A stretch of DNA of 58,980 nucleotides from Emiliania huxleyi CCMP1516. Its lineage: Eukaryota; Haptophyta; Isochrysidales; Noelaerhabdaceae. Below the pieces are notes generated by a model. That model was not told the origin of the DNA. It saw only the letters and a list, made by a program, of their open reading frames with translations, and ran no database searches. Positions 1 to 9,208 of this stretch are shown here, piece by piece (position 1 is the stretch's first letter; each line of letters begins with the position of its first letter). The stretch is taken from positions 180,265 to 239,244 of the forward strand of contig NW_005195441.1 of NCBI RefSeq assembly GCF_000372725.1. The letters are read 5' to 3'. Both the position numbers and the translations under genes were made by a program.

Positions 1-2259
1 GGGGGGGGGGGGGGAAGGGCGAGGCGGGGCCGGAGGCGGGCCGAGGTCTGCAGCGTCGTCTTGACGACCGACTTGCCGAGGAGCGTGGCGCCTGGCAGAC
101 AAGAGGAGCACACGCACGTGCATGTGCATGTGCAGTGCAAGCTCCATCCCGCGGGGGCGTGCGCGCGGCTCTAGATTGGGTCTCTTGCGCCAGATCTCGC
201 TCTCTCCCGGGCCCGTGCCACCGAAGAATGTCCAGAACGGCATCTCGAGCCAGCCGCACGCCATGCCGCACATGTCGAAAGCGGCGTTCGGCCACGAGGC
301 GAGCAGAAAGATGCCTGCGCAGAAAAGAGGTGTGTGACCGGAGACAGAGGAGCGTGTCAGGCGTCTCCGCCGCGAGGCGAGGACGGATGCCGAGGAAGCC
401 GTTCCGCCGCGTGAAGTCAATCGTCCACACCTGGGTCGCGGGCGGGCGGCGCGGCCCGTGGGCGGGCGTGCCAGCGGGCGCGTCCGGCCCGCGTTGGCGG
501 CGCCGCGCGCACCTTGATGCGCAAGACGAGGTCCGTCCTAGACACTTCCTAGACACTTCCTAGACACTTCCTAGACACTTCCTAGACACACCTTGATGCG
601 CGAGACGAGGTCCGTCCTGCCCATCGCCTGCAGGGCCATGCCGTGGACACGTCGAGGACGCGTCCAAAGAACGTGACGCGCCGGGGAGGCCCGTCCTGCC
701 CGTCCCGCTCCTCCAACCTCGCCTGCACCTCTGCCTGACCGCTGCTTCACCTCTGTTGCGCATCTGCCGAATCTGCCCCGCATCTCTCCCGCATCCCTCC
801 CGCACTCGGCCGCATCACGGCCGCATCTCTCCCGCATCTCGGCCGCGTCTCTGCAGCGCCGCGCCTCTTCGAGCTCCGCATCGAACTCGCCAGCCCGCTC
901 GCCCGCGCGCTTCGCCGCGCGCGTCACAAAGTAGGGCGGCAGCTCGCCTGCTCGCAGCGGCGGCAGTGAAGAGGCGCCGCTCGCGCGTCCGCGCCACGGA
1001 GTATAGGACGGCCGCCTTTGGGGGACGGCTCAGAGAAGGCTCATGGAAGGCTACTGGAAGGCGTCGCATAGAGCGGCGGCGGCAGCTGGCCCACTGCGGT
1101 GCCCGCGCCCCAGACCTGCGGCGGGGGAGGGAGGGGAGAGGGGAGGTCGGGGAAGGGGGGAGAAAGGTGGGAGGCCGGAGGCGGAAGGCGGGAGGAGGAG
1201 GCGTGCGGCGCGCGGCGTGCTGCGCGGGCGGCGGCGGGCGCGTCCCACAATGACGAGCAGTTTGCTGAAGAATGTCTGGGAAGTATGTCTAGGAAGTGTC
1301 TAGGGAGTGTCTAGGGAGTGTCTAGGGAGTGTCTAGGGAGTGTCTAGGGAGTGTCTAGGGAGTGTCTAGGGAGTGTCACAATGACGGCGGGCCAGCAGAG
1401 CAGCAGCTTGTTGAAGAATGTGTCGGTGCCGTCGCCGGGCGATCCGTGGGGCTCGAAGAGGCACCTGCGGGGCGCATGCGGGGCGCGTTGCGGGCGTGCC
1501 CTCGGGGAGGTGCGCCCCGCGGCGCGAGGCGCGGCACGGGTGGTTGAAGACGGCGTTGAAGCGGGTCGAGCCCTGGATCTCTGCCTGCAGAAGAGAGGGG
1601 CGGGCGAGGGGCGGGCGAGGGGCGGTGGAGAGGCGTGTGGAGTGTGTGGCGAGTAGCATGCGGCGCACGGGGAGGCGCGGCTGGCGGCGACGGGAGGCGC
1701 GGTCGGGGCGCGGCGGAGGCGGGCTGGGCAGGCAGCGGGAGGGGAGGAGGAGGGCGGTGAGTCGAGGCGAGGCGAGGCGTGGGACAGGGCGCTGCGCCTG
1801 CGACACCACGCGCATGACAAAGGGCCAGAGGAACATGATGCCGGAGTGGAGGCCGGAGCCGAAGCCGATGGAGGAGAGGATGCCGAGCACCAGCCACCAC
1901 GCAAACTCGTACGCGTACAGCGACGGCAGGTAGAGAGCGCCGCCAGCCGCAGCCGGCGCGTGCGACTCAAAGCCGTGGCACGTGGGCGGCGCGTAGAGGT
2001 GAGGCGCGGCGAGGTGGGTGGCGAGCCAGCCGAGGAGCAGCGGATAGCCCGCAAACAGCATCGCGGGGTGCACCGCCGCCGTCGCGAAGGCCGATAGCGC
2101 CAGCTCCGCCGCGCCCGAGGCAAAGAGAGAGAGCGTGCGCAGCGGAGCGACGAGCAGGCCGATCTCCTGCGCCGGCGGCGCCGGCGCAGCGGCGCTCGCG
2201 GCCGGCTCCGCGCTCGCGGCCGGCTCCGCGCTCGGCGTGCCGCGCCGCGTCGCCACCAT
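1..2259 (-). CDS. VMP1: VMP1/EPG-3-like ER membrane protein (DedA/VTT family), 3' end outside the window
   Basis: Vacuole membrane protein 1 family, an ER multi-pass scramblase needed for autophagosome formation. Exons read on the minus strand: 2259-1798, 1584-1538, 1464-1380, 1115-1091, 947-865, 627-592, 430-391, 314-222, 91-left edge. Joined, they keep one frame and give the family core in order: a helix with GFGSGLHSGIMFLWPF, then WGAGTAVGELPPYFVTRAA, GIFLLASWPN, FDMCGMACG, MPFWTFFGATLLGKSVVK. The start is the first ATG of exon 1 (MVATRRG). Introns 1, 4, 5 and 7 begin with GC instead of GT; the others are GT-AG. Two introns (540-590 and 1277-1379) hold 11-bp arrays flanked by copies of the preceding exon end. 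The C-terminus is missing because the gene runs off the window at a poly-G tract. Family identity is secure; the exact ends of exons 5 and 9 are less so. Confidence 0.88.
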
Positions 2260-2340
2260 GAGTCGATGACGCCGCGGGCGCACACACAGCCCCGAAGATA
2301 AAAAATAACGCAGCACGCCTCCGCGGAAAAAAGGCCTTGG

Positions 2341-2560
2341 CGACATACTTACCGAGCTTTGGGAAGGTTGCCTCGAGCGCCTTCTTCGCCTCGGGCATCG
2401 AGACCTTACCGTCTCCTGACTTGTCGACAGTCGCGAAGGCATCCTTTGCAGCCGCCGCCCTGGTGTCCTTGGTATCCGCATCCGGAGGCCCAGCCTGCTC
2501 CGGATCTCCAGCCTGCTTCTGCGCGGCCGTAGCGTCCGGCTTGCTCGACGAGCAGCCCAT
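2341..2560 (-). CDS. EF-hand protein, N-terminal exon
   Basis: The ATG at 2560 opens MGCSSSKPD, a typical N-myristoylation start (Gly2, Ser/Lys at 5-7) with Cys3 available for palmitoylation. About 40 residues later an EF-hand loop is visible, DKSGDGKVSMPE, with acidic ligands at loop positions 1, 5 and 12. Frame continues to KKALEATFPKLG, where a perfect donor GTAAGT follows near 2349. I could not identify the next exon: VMP1 starts only about 80 bases downstream at 2259 on the same strand, and joining the two would require a weak acceptor with the wrong phase. It may be a short Ca2+ sensor with a tiny second exon, or a truncated gene. The upstream stretch near 2625-2637 carries the T-rich motif TATTCTTTTT on the gene strand. 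Confidence 0.6.
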
Positions 2561-2759
2561 CGTCGAGGTCGAGCAAACACTGGATTGGCCAAGCAAAAAA
2601 GAAAAACTACGAGCATGCGCTCTCAAAAAGAATACATGAACGAAATCGGTCACCGCGAATGCCGTCGAACTCCCACAAGTGCTGTTCGTACAAAGATCAC
2701 AGAAAATTTACAAGCGCTCGAGGAGCCGAGCCACGCGTCACGCAGCAGCCCTGAGGTGC

Positions 2760-3678
2760 TCACCAGTCAATAGTCGGAAAAACAAATGGAATAGAAGCAG
2801 AAGATAACGCCTTGATGTCGTACCCCTCATACGAGCAGCCCTCTTGCGAGACGTCGAGCATGTTGGCCACCGAGATGCCGAGAGAGAGGAGCTCTGCCTT
2901 CATCTCCTCGACGAGGCTGGCGGGCGGGTTCGGCTCGCGCGTGAGGATCCACAGCCCCTCGTTGCCGCCGACGCCGTCAAAGTCGGCTGCGTCCACCTGC
3001 GGAAGCGAGCAGCCGCCGTCGCCCTGCGGCACCGTCGGCTGGCCGCCGATGACCGCAGCCGCCGTGTACCGTCCCTGCTCGTCTGCCTTGAGGATCACGG
3101 GCCAGTACGGCCCCGCGAGGCCGTTCGGGAGGAAGCACGGCGCGACGGCAAGCTTGTTCGTCGGCGGGTCAATCAGGCGCGCGCAGATGGGGTTGACCGG
3201 GGAGGGGGCACCGTTCGGCATCGTCAGTGGGTTGGCGATCGGCCCGTTCACCGCCCCCTGGTTCGCCTGGTTGTACACGGAGATGACGAGGCCGTCCCAG
3301 GAGGGCCCACCAGGAGCGCCCGCCGGCGGAAGGCCAGCCATCACGCCCGCCGGCGGACCCGCGCCACCACCGGGCACCTGAAGTCCCTCAAGCTTGTACC
3401 TGCGCAAGGGGCGAGGGGCGAGGGTGAGATGTGAGATGTGGTGGGATGTGTGGGCGAGGGCGGTGCGCGCTCGCTCACGTGGCAGTGATGCAGAAGAGCT
3501 CATCGACCGTCTGGTACGAGTTTGGCTCCTGCGCCTGCGAATACCACGTCGCGCGCGTGTACTCCTCAAAGTCAATCTGGGCCCACAAAGCGGGCGCAAC
3601 CTCTGCGCACTCGGCCTTCGCCACCGAACCGAATCCCGCAGCGAACGCGGGCAGGGCGGCGAAAACAAAAGCCCGCAT
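2760..3678 (-). CDS. secreted lipocalin-like protein
   Basis: Two exons, 3678-3479 and 3399-2760, join across a GT-AG intron to give 279 residues. The first 22 or so (MRAFVFAALPAFAAGFGSVA) are a signal peptide. The mature part opens with the lipocalin first-strand region (DFEEYTRATWYSQAQEPNS, the usual G-x-W reduced to ATWY), then paired cysteines, CARLIDPPTNKLAV, YWPVILKADEQGRYTAAAV, and the late conserved GLWILTREP strand followed by a C-terminal helix and a last cysteine. The family binds small hydrophobic ligands; algal members related to bacterial lipocalin and VDE-type proteins are known, and the ligand here cannot be told. The stop is TGA at 2762-2760. The promoter region carries one copy of a dispersed TATA-like cassette (3812-3886) 134 bases upstream of the ATG. 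Confidence 0.8.
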
Positions 3679-3811
3679 ATCTTGCCGGTGATGAAGGTTG
3701 TCTTGCGTCGAGGGGCCGGCGGAGTCGGGGGGCGAGGCGCACCTGCGAGCGGGAGGGAGCAGCCACCGAGCAAGCTTTGAGCTCGACGCCGTGAAAGAAG
3801 AAAACAAGCCT

Positions 3812-3886
3812 GCGACGCCCAAGGGTGGGCGACGGCTAGCACCGCACACTCCTCTCCTTAAAATCCATGTGTGGTGGCGGCGTGCC
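3812..3886 (-). promoter_or_regulatory. dispersed TATA-like cassette, copy 1
   Basis: On the minus strand this reads GCACGCCGCCACCACACA, then GGATTTTAAGGAGAGG, then GCTAGCCGTCGCCCACCC. The same order is found at 18950-19021 (+) and 44537-44609 (-). The ATTTTAAGG core sits where a TATA box could act for the lipocalin gene. Promoter function is inferred from position and AT content in GC-rich DNA. Confidence 0.45.
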
Positions 3887-3954
3887 TAGCATCCGCTGTC
3901 TGTTTTCTTTCTTTCTGTTTGCGTTGTAAAAGCCGGAAGACGTACAAGTGGTAA

Positions 3955-4170
3955 GTGTAGAGCTTCTTGTAGCTCGATCGGTCACACCGCCATCGCCGTC
4001 GGGGAGAGGGGGGACGACACTGCCTCGGCAGCGTGCACCTCAGGATCATCCTGTACCGTGTTTGTTATGACCCCCCCCCCATGAACACACCAGTGAGGGA
4101 GGGCGAGACGATCGAGGGGTCCCGTACCATGCGGAATCGACCCTATCCAGTGCTCAAGTGCTCAAGCTTC
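3955..4170 (-). repeat. dispersed repeat, related to 24840-25110 and 18525-18610
   Basis: The stretch with TAGCTCGATCGGTCAC, a polyC run after GTTTGTTATGA, then GAGGGAGGGCGAGACGATCG and AGTGCTCAAGTGCTCAA recurs near-identically at 24840-25110 in the same orientation. Its inner part also occurs in reverse at the 3' end of the LINE fragment near 18540. Probably a retroelement 3' end or a short non-autonomous element. Confidence 0.6.
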
Positions 4171-6495
4171 GCTCTCGTTGGTGCGCGCTTCTACTCCCGC
4201 CGCTGCAACTGCCATGTCGGACGGTCGTCGGCTGCTGCTCTCGCCTCGCTAGCGGCGCGGGCTAGTGCCGCGGCTCCCAGCTCTCCTGTGGGCTCGCGGC
4301 GGCTCGCCGCCGCGGATCTGAACAATGTTACCGGTCCGGGTTCATCCCGGCGTGCCGCCGGTGCCGCTTCTTCGCCGAAATTTTGCCCACTTGTTTGTCG
4401 ACAAAGTTGTGCCCGAGCTCCTGCTGCTCGACTGCGCGGCGGAACCGGCCCCTCGAGGCTGAGGTGTGATGCGCCTGCACCGGGGCAACAACTCGGGGCC
4501 ATTTGCGGGCCGTCTCGGGCAAGTTCAAAATTTGACCTCGAAACCCTGCGGCTCGGCGTGTTCGCCGTGGGTGTGTATCGCGCGCCTTGCGGGGGGGGGC
4601 GCGGAAAAGAGGAACCTCTTAGCGCCATCGCCATGGTGCTGCAAGCAGCGCCGGGCGACGACGACTTACCGCCTCCCGGTCCCCCTCGGCACACCTCCGC
4701 TGCTCAATGTTTGACGGCTCGAACCCGTGAAGCTTCCCCGTGCGCGGGTTACCCCGCACACGGGTCAGCCTGCCAGCCACGTACCCACGCAAGCGTGGTC
4801 CGCGCGCATGGCATACAGGCGTCCGCCAGACAGCGCAGAGGCTAGGCGACCGGGGAAGGACTAGCTCAAGGGCATCACAGCGTCACCAGCCGTTGGCGCG
4901 CAGAACGAGTCTCGGTTGGGACGAGTGCGCGACGCGGATGAACCGCTCAATATGGCCGGCAGCTCGCGCTGCCGGCGGGGTTGGTTGGGGAGAACCGGCA
5001 CGGGGAGGGCCGGCCTCCCCGGAGGGGTCGCCCCCTGGAGGGGCCCCAAAGGGCCCCCCGGGGGGCGGGGGCCCCCGCCCCGAGGGGCGGGGGCGGGTCC
5101 TTCCGTGTCGCTCCCCTCGTCGGGAGTGTCCGTCGGGATGGTGTTGTCCGCCCACTCGGCAGCGTTTGAGCCTCTGTCACCTTGCCTGCCGCGAGCAGCT
5201 AGCTCGTCGACGTACCCGGGGGATGCCCCGCGCGCCTGACCCAGGCGCGAGAAACGAATCTGCGAGGCGTGGCCGCACATGCGGCCCGATGGGGAGGAAC
5301 GGGGCGAGCCCCCTCCAACCCACCCGCGCTAGGTCTCGGGTTTGACGCATGGGGTCACTCCCGCGAAACCCGTGAACTAGCCGGGGCAGTCGGAGAAGGG
5401 GCAACTCCGTGCACTGACGGTCGGCCGTCAGAAAACACGCCTCCGTGGCTCGGGTTACACCAATCCTCGCTCCCAACGCGGCCAAAGGATATCCACCTCG
5501 AGAACCATGTTTTCTTTTGTTTCGCCGAAACGATCTGGGGTGTCATCTGCTCTCCTCCATCATGTGTTCTGTATATATGTCGACGGCCAAGCCCACCGTG
5601 CCTCTCGCCTCCCTCGGCGGACTGCTTCCTCCAGAGCACGCTCCGCCCAGCACACCGCCCGCAGTCGCAGTCGCAACACCGCCAAGCTCTCCGAGAAGGA
5701 GTCATGGATCGCCGCAGTACAACTGGCGCACGGCGGGCGGATCACCGCCACTCACTGCGACCTGGGGCAAAGCGGGTTCGCCTCCCAAGCTGAAGCTGTG
5801 AGCAGGTCAAAAGCGATCATGTGGCCTCTGTCTCCGTGTGTATGTACGCATGAAGTAGTGGGCAGAGGCGGGTATGTCGCGGATGAGGGATGTGTCTCTG
5901 ACTCGGCAGTGCTAGTGGCTGCGGAGTGTTCGAAAAGGTGCCGGAGAGAAACGCGCGTGGCTTAGCCGCGCGTGTCGGGGTGACGTGGGGCGTGACTGTG
6001 CGCCGCGCGCGTCGCTGTCAGGGTAACCGCGGCTCGTGTGCGTGTACCCGTCTTTGTCCGGAGTGAAAAGTCCAACGCGCTCGTCGGTGGCGGCTTCCCT
6101 CAACCTGCGCCGCGCTCGGCGAACCTCGACAGCGCTTTCGGTGGCATGCAGCTCTTTGCGACAGAAGCCTGGAGAGCAGCTCCTCTGCTGCTCACACACT
6201 CTGCACAGTTGACACAGCCTATTGTGCGGCTGCCACAGCTGTGACAGCGATGGGCTCGCCCTCACTGGCCCTCAGTCACTTGTGCTGCGGCTTGTGTGAG
6301 CGACACTGCTCGGCGACTGCCGGCACACTGTGAGACCATGGGTTTGAGGTTAAACCACGCTACCAGCGCTTGGTCACATCGGCCCCGAGGTCAGATCCTT
6401 CTACTCTGTTGATGACAAGACTTGTCTACTGGCTGGAGCCGAGCAGGACCAGGAGGGCCCAGCGCACAACCCCTGGTCAACTCAGGGTCCACACC
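4171..6495. other. no gene recognised; GC-rich intergenic DNA
   Basis: Open frames here are short and overlap on both strands without family resemblance. Visible structures are an imperfect hairpin near 4739-4766 (CCGTGCGCGGG against CCCGCACACGG) and a very GC-rich self-complementary block at 5033-5096. I found no rRNA or tRNA that I could defend. Confidence 0.5.
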
Positions 6496-6496
6496 C

Positions 6497-6601
6497 CGTA
6501 AGGTAAGGTAAGGTAAGGTAAACTTCTCCACACACGAGGTGGTGGGGCAGGGGGGGCAACCCTCGCGTCTCCACGTCTAACGACAGGAGCCCCACGGCAT
6601 T
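6497..6601 (+). repeat. SINE-like repeat ending in (GGTAA)n, copy 1
   Basis: Four GGTAA units are followed by AACTTCTCCACACACGAGG, a G-rich centre, and CCTCGCGTCTCCACGTC. The same roughly 90-105 bp unit recurs inverted at 24263-24371 and direct at 29102-29191, each with its own GGTAA/TTACC run at one end. A simple-sequence tail at one end is typical of SINE/LINE retroposons; on the other strand the tail reads (TTACC)n. Confidence 0.65.
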
Positions 6602-6919
6602 CACGCTGTGTGTGTCGGTCGGGGTGTATTGTGTATACGAGTAAAAGCGATTCATACCTTTGATTCATAGAGAGATGCACATGCGAGCCGAGGAGCGGTG
6701 CCCGGCTGTCTCTGACTGCCCCACGCGCGCTCTCCTTATAGAACCCCCGGGGGCTCCCCCGCCCCCCCCCCCCCCCCCAAAACCGGATTAAACCACGACC
6801 CCCGCGGCTTCCCTCGCTCGCACATGCGCCGTACGGACCGTTTTGAACTAAAAAATTCTTTTTGTCGTAAAATTCTTTTTGATCCTGCTGCGAGCTGGAT
6901 TCGAGATTTTTAGGGGGTA

Positions 6920-7164
6920 GGGTATGGTGGGGTCCCGGCCCTGGCGCCGCGACCATACCCCCCCACCCGCACAGGACTCTGGCCAGCAGGACCATACCCC
7001 CCCACCCCCCACCCCACCACACGAGCGCGTACAGTAACCGTCGTGTTAGGCCGTCCGGTCGTGCGGCACGGGTTCGCGCGATGCAGTCTGCGCGAGGTGA
7101 CCCGCCGGCAATCGTGCTCACCCCTCAGAGCGTGTCCGCAAAGGCCGCCAGGGCCTTGCGTGCC

Positions 7165-7195
<31 letters not shown>

Positions 7196-7340
7196 CCGGT
7201 GCGAGCGCGGCGTGTACTGTTGTAACGTGGGCGGTACGGCGGCTCCAGCGATTGACCATACCCGCCCACCCGTCGAGCAGGCCGCCTCCGGCGGCCAGGA
7301 CCATACCCCCCCACCCTTTTGGCGCGACCATACCTTACCC
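6920..7340. repeat. clustered GACCATACCC motifs upstream of the GILT gene
   Basis: GACCATACCCCCCCACCC-like motifs start near 6951, 6990, 7253, 7299 and 7326, with one inverted copy near 6920 (GGGTATGGTGGGG). The ATG of the thiol reductase gene is at 7366, so the last copies lie within its probable promoter. On the minus strand they would encode VGGYG if translated, which is probably incidental. Confidence 0.5.
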
Positions 7341-7365
7341 CGTAAAAAGGTCGAATCCCGCGTTG

Positions 7366-8079
7366 ATGCTCTGCTTCACGACGAGCCTCGTTGTCGCCAT
7401 GTCCACGGCCGACCGCGTGTCTGTTGAGATCATGGCGGAGAGTTACTGCCCTTGCGCCGGCGCGTGGGAAGCCGGGTGGCAAAACGACATGCTCCCAAAG
7501 ATTGGTGAGATTGCGACGCTCTCACGTTTCTTCGACGCCAAGAAAAATGGCACGCAGGCCTGCTGCAACCCATCCGCGGGGGCCGACGCAAGCTGCATGC
7601 ATACCAAGAGCGAGTGTGTGGCCGACACTCTCCAGCGCTGCGTCCAAGCGTATTACCCGAAAGTATGGCTCGAGTTCACAAACTGCATCTCGGGACCGTG
7701 CGGCGGCAGCCGGCCTGACGTCCTTGGCTGCAAGTACCAGTTTGACATCGGCCAGCCGAAGAACTTGGCACGCGAGCAGATCTGCGCCCAGAACTTGACG
7801 GTAAACTGGACAACGATAACGACCTGCTGGCGGGGGGCAGAAGGAGTACAGCTCATGCAAGGCGACGCCGACAAGTCCGACTCTGTCGAGCCCCGTTACG
7901 GGCTCGCTGGGCTGCCGGTCGTGTGGATCAACGGCCAGCTCTTCTCTCACTTTTTCGACTGCCGGTTTGCTGGCAGGGAGCGCTACCAGCATGCGCTGCT
8001 CGAGGCCATTTGCGCTGCTTCAGGCGCAGCTGTACTTCCCGAAGCGTGCAAGTCGAAGTCCGCCGTGTTATTCCAGTAA
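7366..8079 (+). CDS. GILT-like (gamma-interferon-inducible lysosomal thiol reductase family) protein
   Basis: Single exon, 237 residues. A short hydrophobic N-terminus (MLCFTTSLVVAMSTA) fits a signal peptide for the secretory/lysosomal route. The GILT core follows: VSVEIMAESYCPCAGAW at the active-site position, a cysteine-rich centre with CMHTKSECVAD, and the diagnostic stretch GVQLMQGDADKSD then VEPRYGLAGLPVVWINGQLF. The family reduces disulfides of proteins in acidic vesicles with a CxxC pair. Here the cysteines are residues 28 and 30, a CxC, so the usual spacing is missing one residue. I chose this ATG because the open frame upstream (to 7081) is low-complexity GA-rich sequence with no signal peptide. 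The stop is followed within about 12 bases by the remains of an acetyltransferase gene. Confidence 0.75.
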   Translation: MLCFTTSLVVAMSTADRVSVEIMAESYCPCAGAWEAGWQNDMLPKIGEIATLSRFFDAKKNGTQACCNPSAGADASCMHTKSECVADTLQRCVQAYYPKVWLEFTNCISGPCGGSRPDVLGCKYQFDIGQPKNLAREQICAQNLTVNWTTITTCWRGAEGVQLMQGDADKSDSVEPRYGLAGLPVVWINGQLFSHFFDCRFAGRERYQHALLEAICAASGAAVLPEACKSKSAVLFQ

Positions 8080-8089
8080 ACGTACCTGA

Positions 8090-8430
8090 AGGCACAGTTT
8101 GAGGAGATGCGCAGTCCGCGAACGGCCGCACTGGGCGCGTGGACGGTGGGCGATTCTGGGGACGAGGCGCTGGTGGGCATGTGTTTCACCTCGACAGTGC
8201 TCGACGAGGCGTCACTCACATCGCTCGCCGTCGGCGCTGGTCTGCGAGAGCATGGCGCGCGCGCAGGCGGCAGGCGCTGCGCGCTTCCTCCTCGAGGTGC
8301 GCTTGGGCAACGAGGCGGCTCTCCGGCTGTACGGCAGGTGCGGCCTCACAGTCGCCGGCCGCCGGCCGCGCTATTACCGGGATGGTGAGGACGCGCTCCT
8401 GCTGTCGGCGAGCCTGCCAGCCGAGGGCGG
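8090..8430 (+). pseudogene. GNAT acetyltransferase remnant
   Basis: The second half is clear GNAT sequence: ARAQAAGAARFLLEVRLGN, then EAALRLYGRCGLTVAGRR and YYRDGEDALLL, the RimI-like motif B region. Upstream, in a different frame, are a strand and the motif A start (FTSTVLDEASLTSLAV). The two parts are adjacent in DNA with no room for an intron, and the acetyl-CoA binding loop (Q/R-x-x-G-x-G/A) between them is missing. A deletion of about ten codons with a frame change fits. Nothing N-terminal to the beta strands is visible. Most likely a decayed gene. Confidence 0.6.
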
Positions 8431-8585
8431 CGGAGCCTCGCCCATGCGCAGAGCGGGCGGGCGCCTCTCGGAGGGTAGAGATAGCTCTATCCAACAAATA
8501 GATAGACTTCCTCGGGCGTTCGGTGTCGAGCCCGGCCCAGGAAAACGGTACCGCGGTACGGCTTTATGTCACTTGTCACACTTTT

Positions 8586-8745
8586 TTATCCATCGCGTCC
8601 GAGTCCCCGTTGTTCATGCTGATATAGATTGTTATTGAGATTGGTCCTAAAATCGACTCCTGGGTTGGCTGGCCCCGAGAGCTGCGTCTCGAGCTCCCGG
8701 TGCCGTCGCCAGACGACCCCGAGCGTCGGCGCCCAAATAAGGCCC
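8586..8745 (-). repeat. split direct repeat A, distal copy
   Basis: 160 bp identical by eye to 8994-9153 (offset 408). It forms the 3' outer end of the tyrosine-recombinase element. Confidence 0.85.
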
Positions 8746-8803
8746 GACGCTCACACACACACAGACACATTACAACACGTCTGCCAGGGAAGTGGAGGGT
8801 GGG

Positions 8804-8996
8804 GCAGACGAGAACAGGACTCGGGCGCCTAGAAGCGCGAGGGTCCGACAAACGCTCGTTCCAGCGCGCGCGCGGAACGTAATAGTTTGGTGACGATTGA
8901 GTCACGGTTCCCCCCTCACGGTGGGTTGAGTTTGTCGGTCCCTCTCCTCGCGTTGTCGGATAACCTACATAGCCGCTGCGCGGCTATCTCCGATTA
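8804..8996 (-). repeat. split direct repeat B, internal copy
   Basis: 193 bp identical by eye to 12988-13180 (offset 4184). It ends in the small palindrome AGCCGCTGCGCGGCT and directly abuts repeat A at 8997, as expected for a circle-junction-like centre of split repeats. Confidence 0.85.
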
Positions 8997-9153
8997 TCCA
9001 TCGCGTCCGAGTCCCCGTTGTTCATGCTGATATAGATTGTTATTGAGATTGGTCCTAAAATCGACTCCTGGGTTGGCTGGCCCCGAGAGCTGCGTCTCGA
9101 GCTCCCGGTGCCGTCGCCAGACGACCCCGAGCGTCGGCGCCCAAATAAGGCCC
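8997..9153 (-). repeat. split direct repeat A, internal copy
   Basis: Second copy of the 8586-8745 repeat, joined without spacer to repeat B and lying 56 bases beyond the recombinase stop codon. Confidence 0.85.
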
Positions 9154-9208
9154 ATCGCGCCGATCGCCGGGGAAGTCGATCCCAGAGAGTCTCAACCAGG
9201 CCCATCGA

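Noticed and set aside
1..14. Poly-G tract as a biological feature
   Set aside because: Lies exactly at the window edge inside VMP1; could be an assembly or window boundary effect, so no function is proposed.
4200..5500. Possible rRNA or tRNA cluster
   Set aside because: GC-rich hairpins and a GGTTCATCCC B-box-like string are present, but I could not fold a tRNA or recognise conserved rRNA segments.
6497..6515. (GGTAA)n as a telomere repeat
   Set aside because: The unit is not TTAGGG-like, only four copies are present, and the run is tied to a dispersed 90-bp element found internally three times.
7081..7365. N-terminal extension of the GILT protein from 7081
   Set aside because: Encodes a GAGAGA low-complexity stretch and crosses the GACCATACC motif cluster; the ATG at 7366 gives a proper signal peptide.
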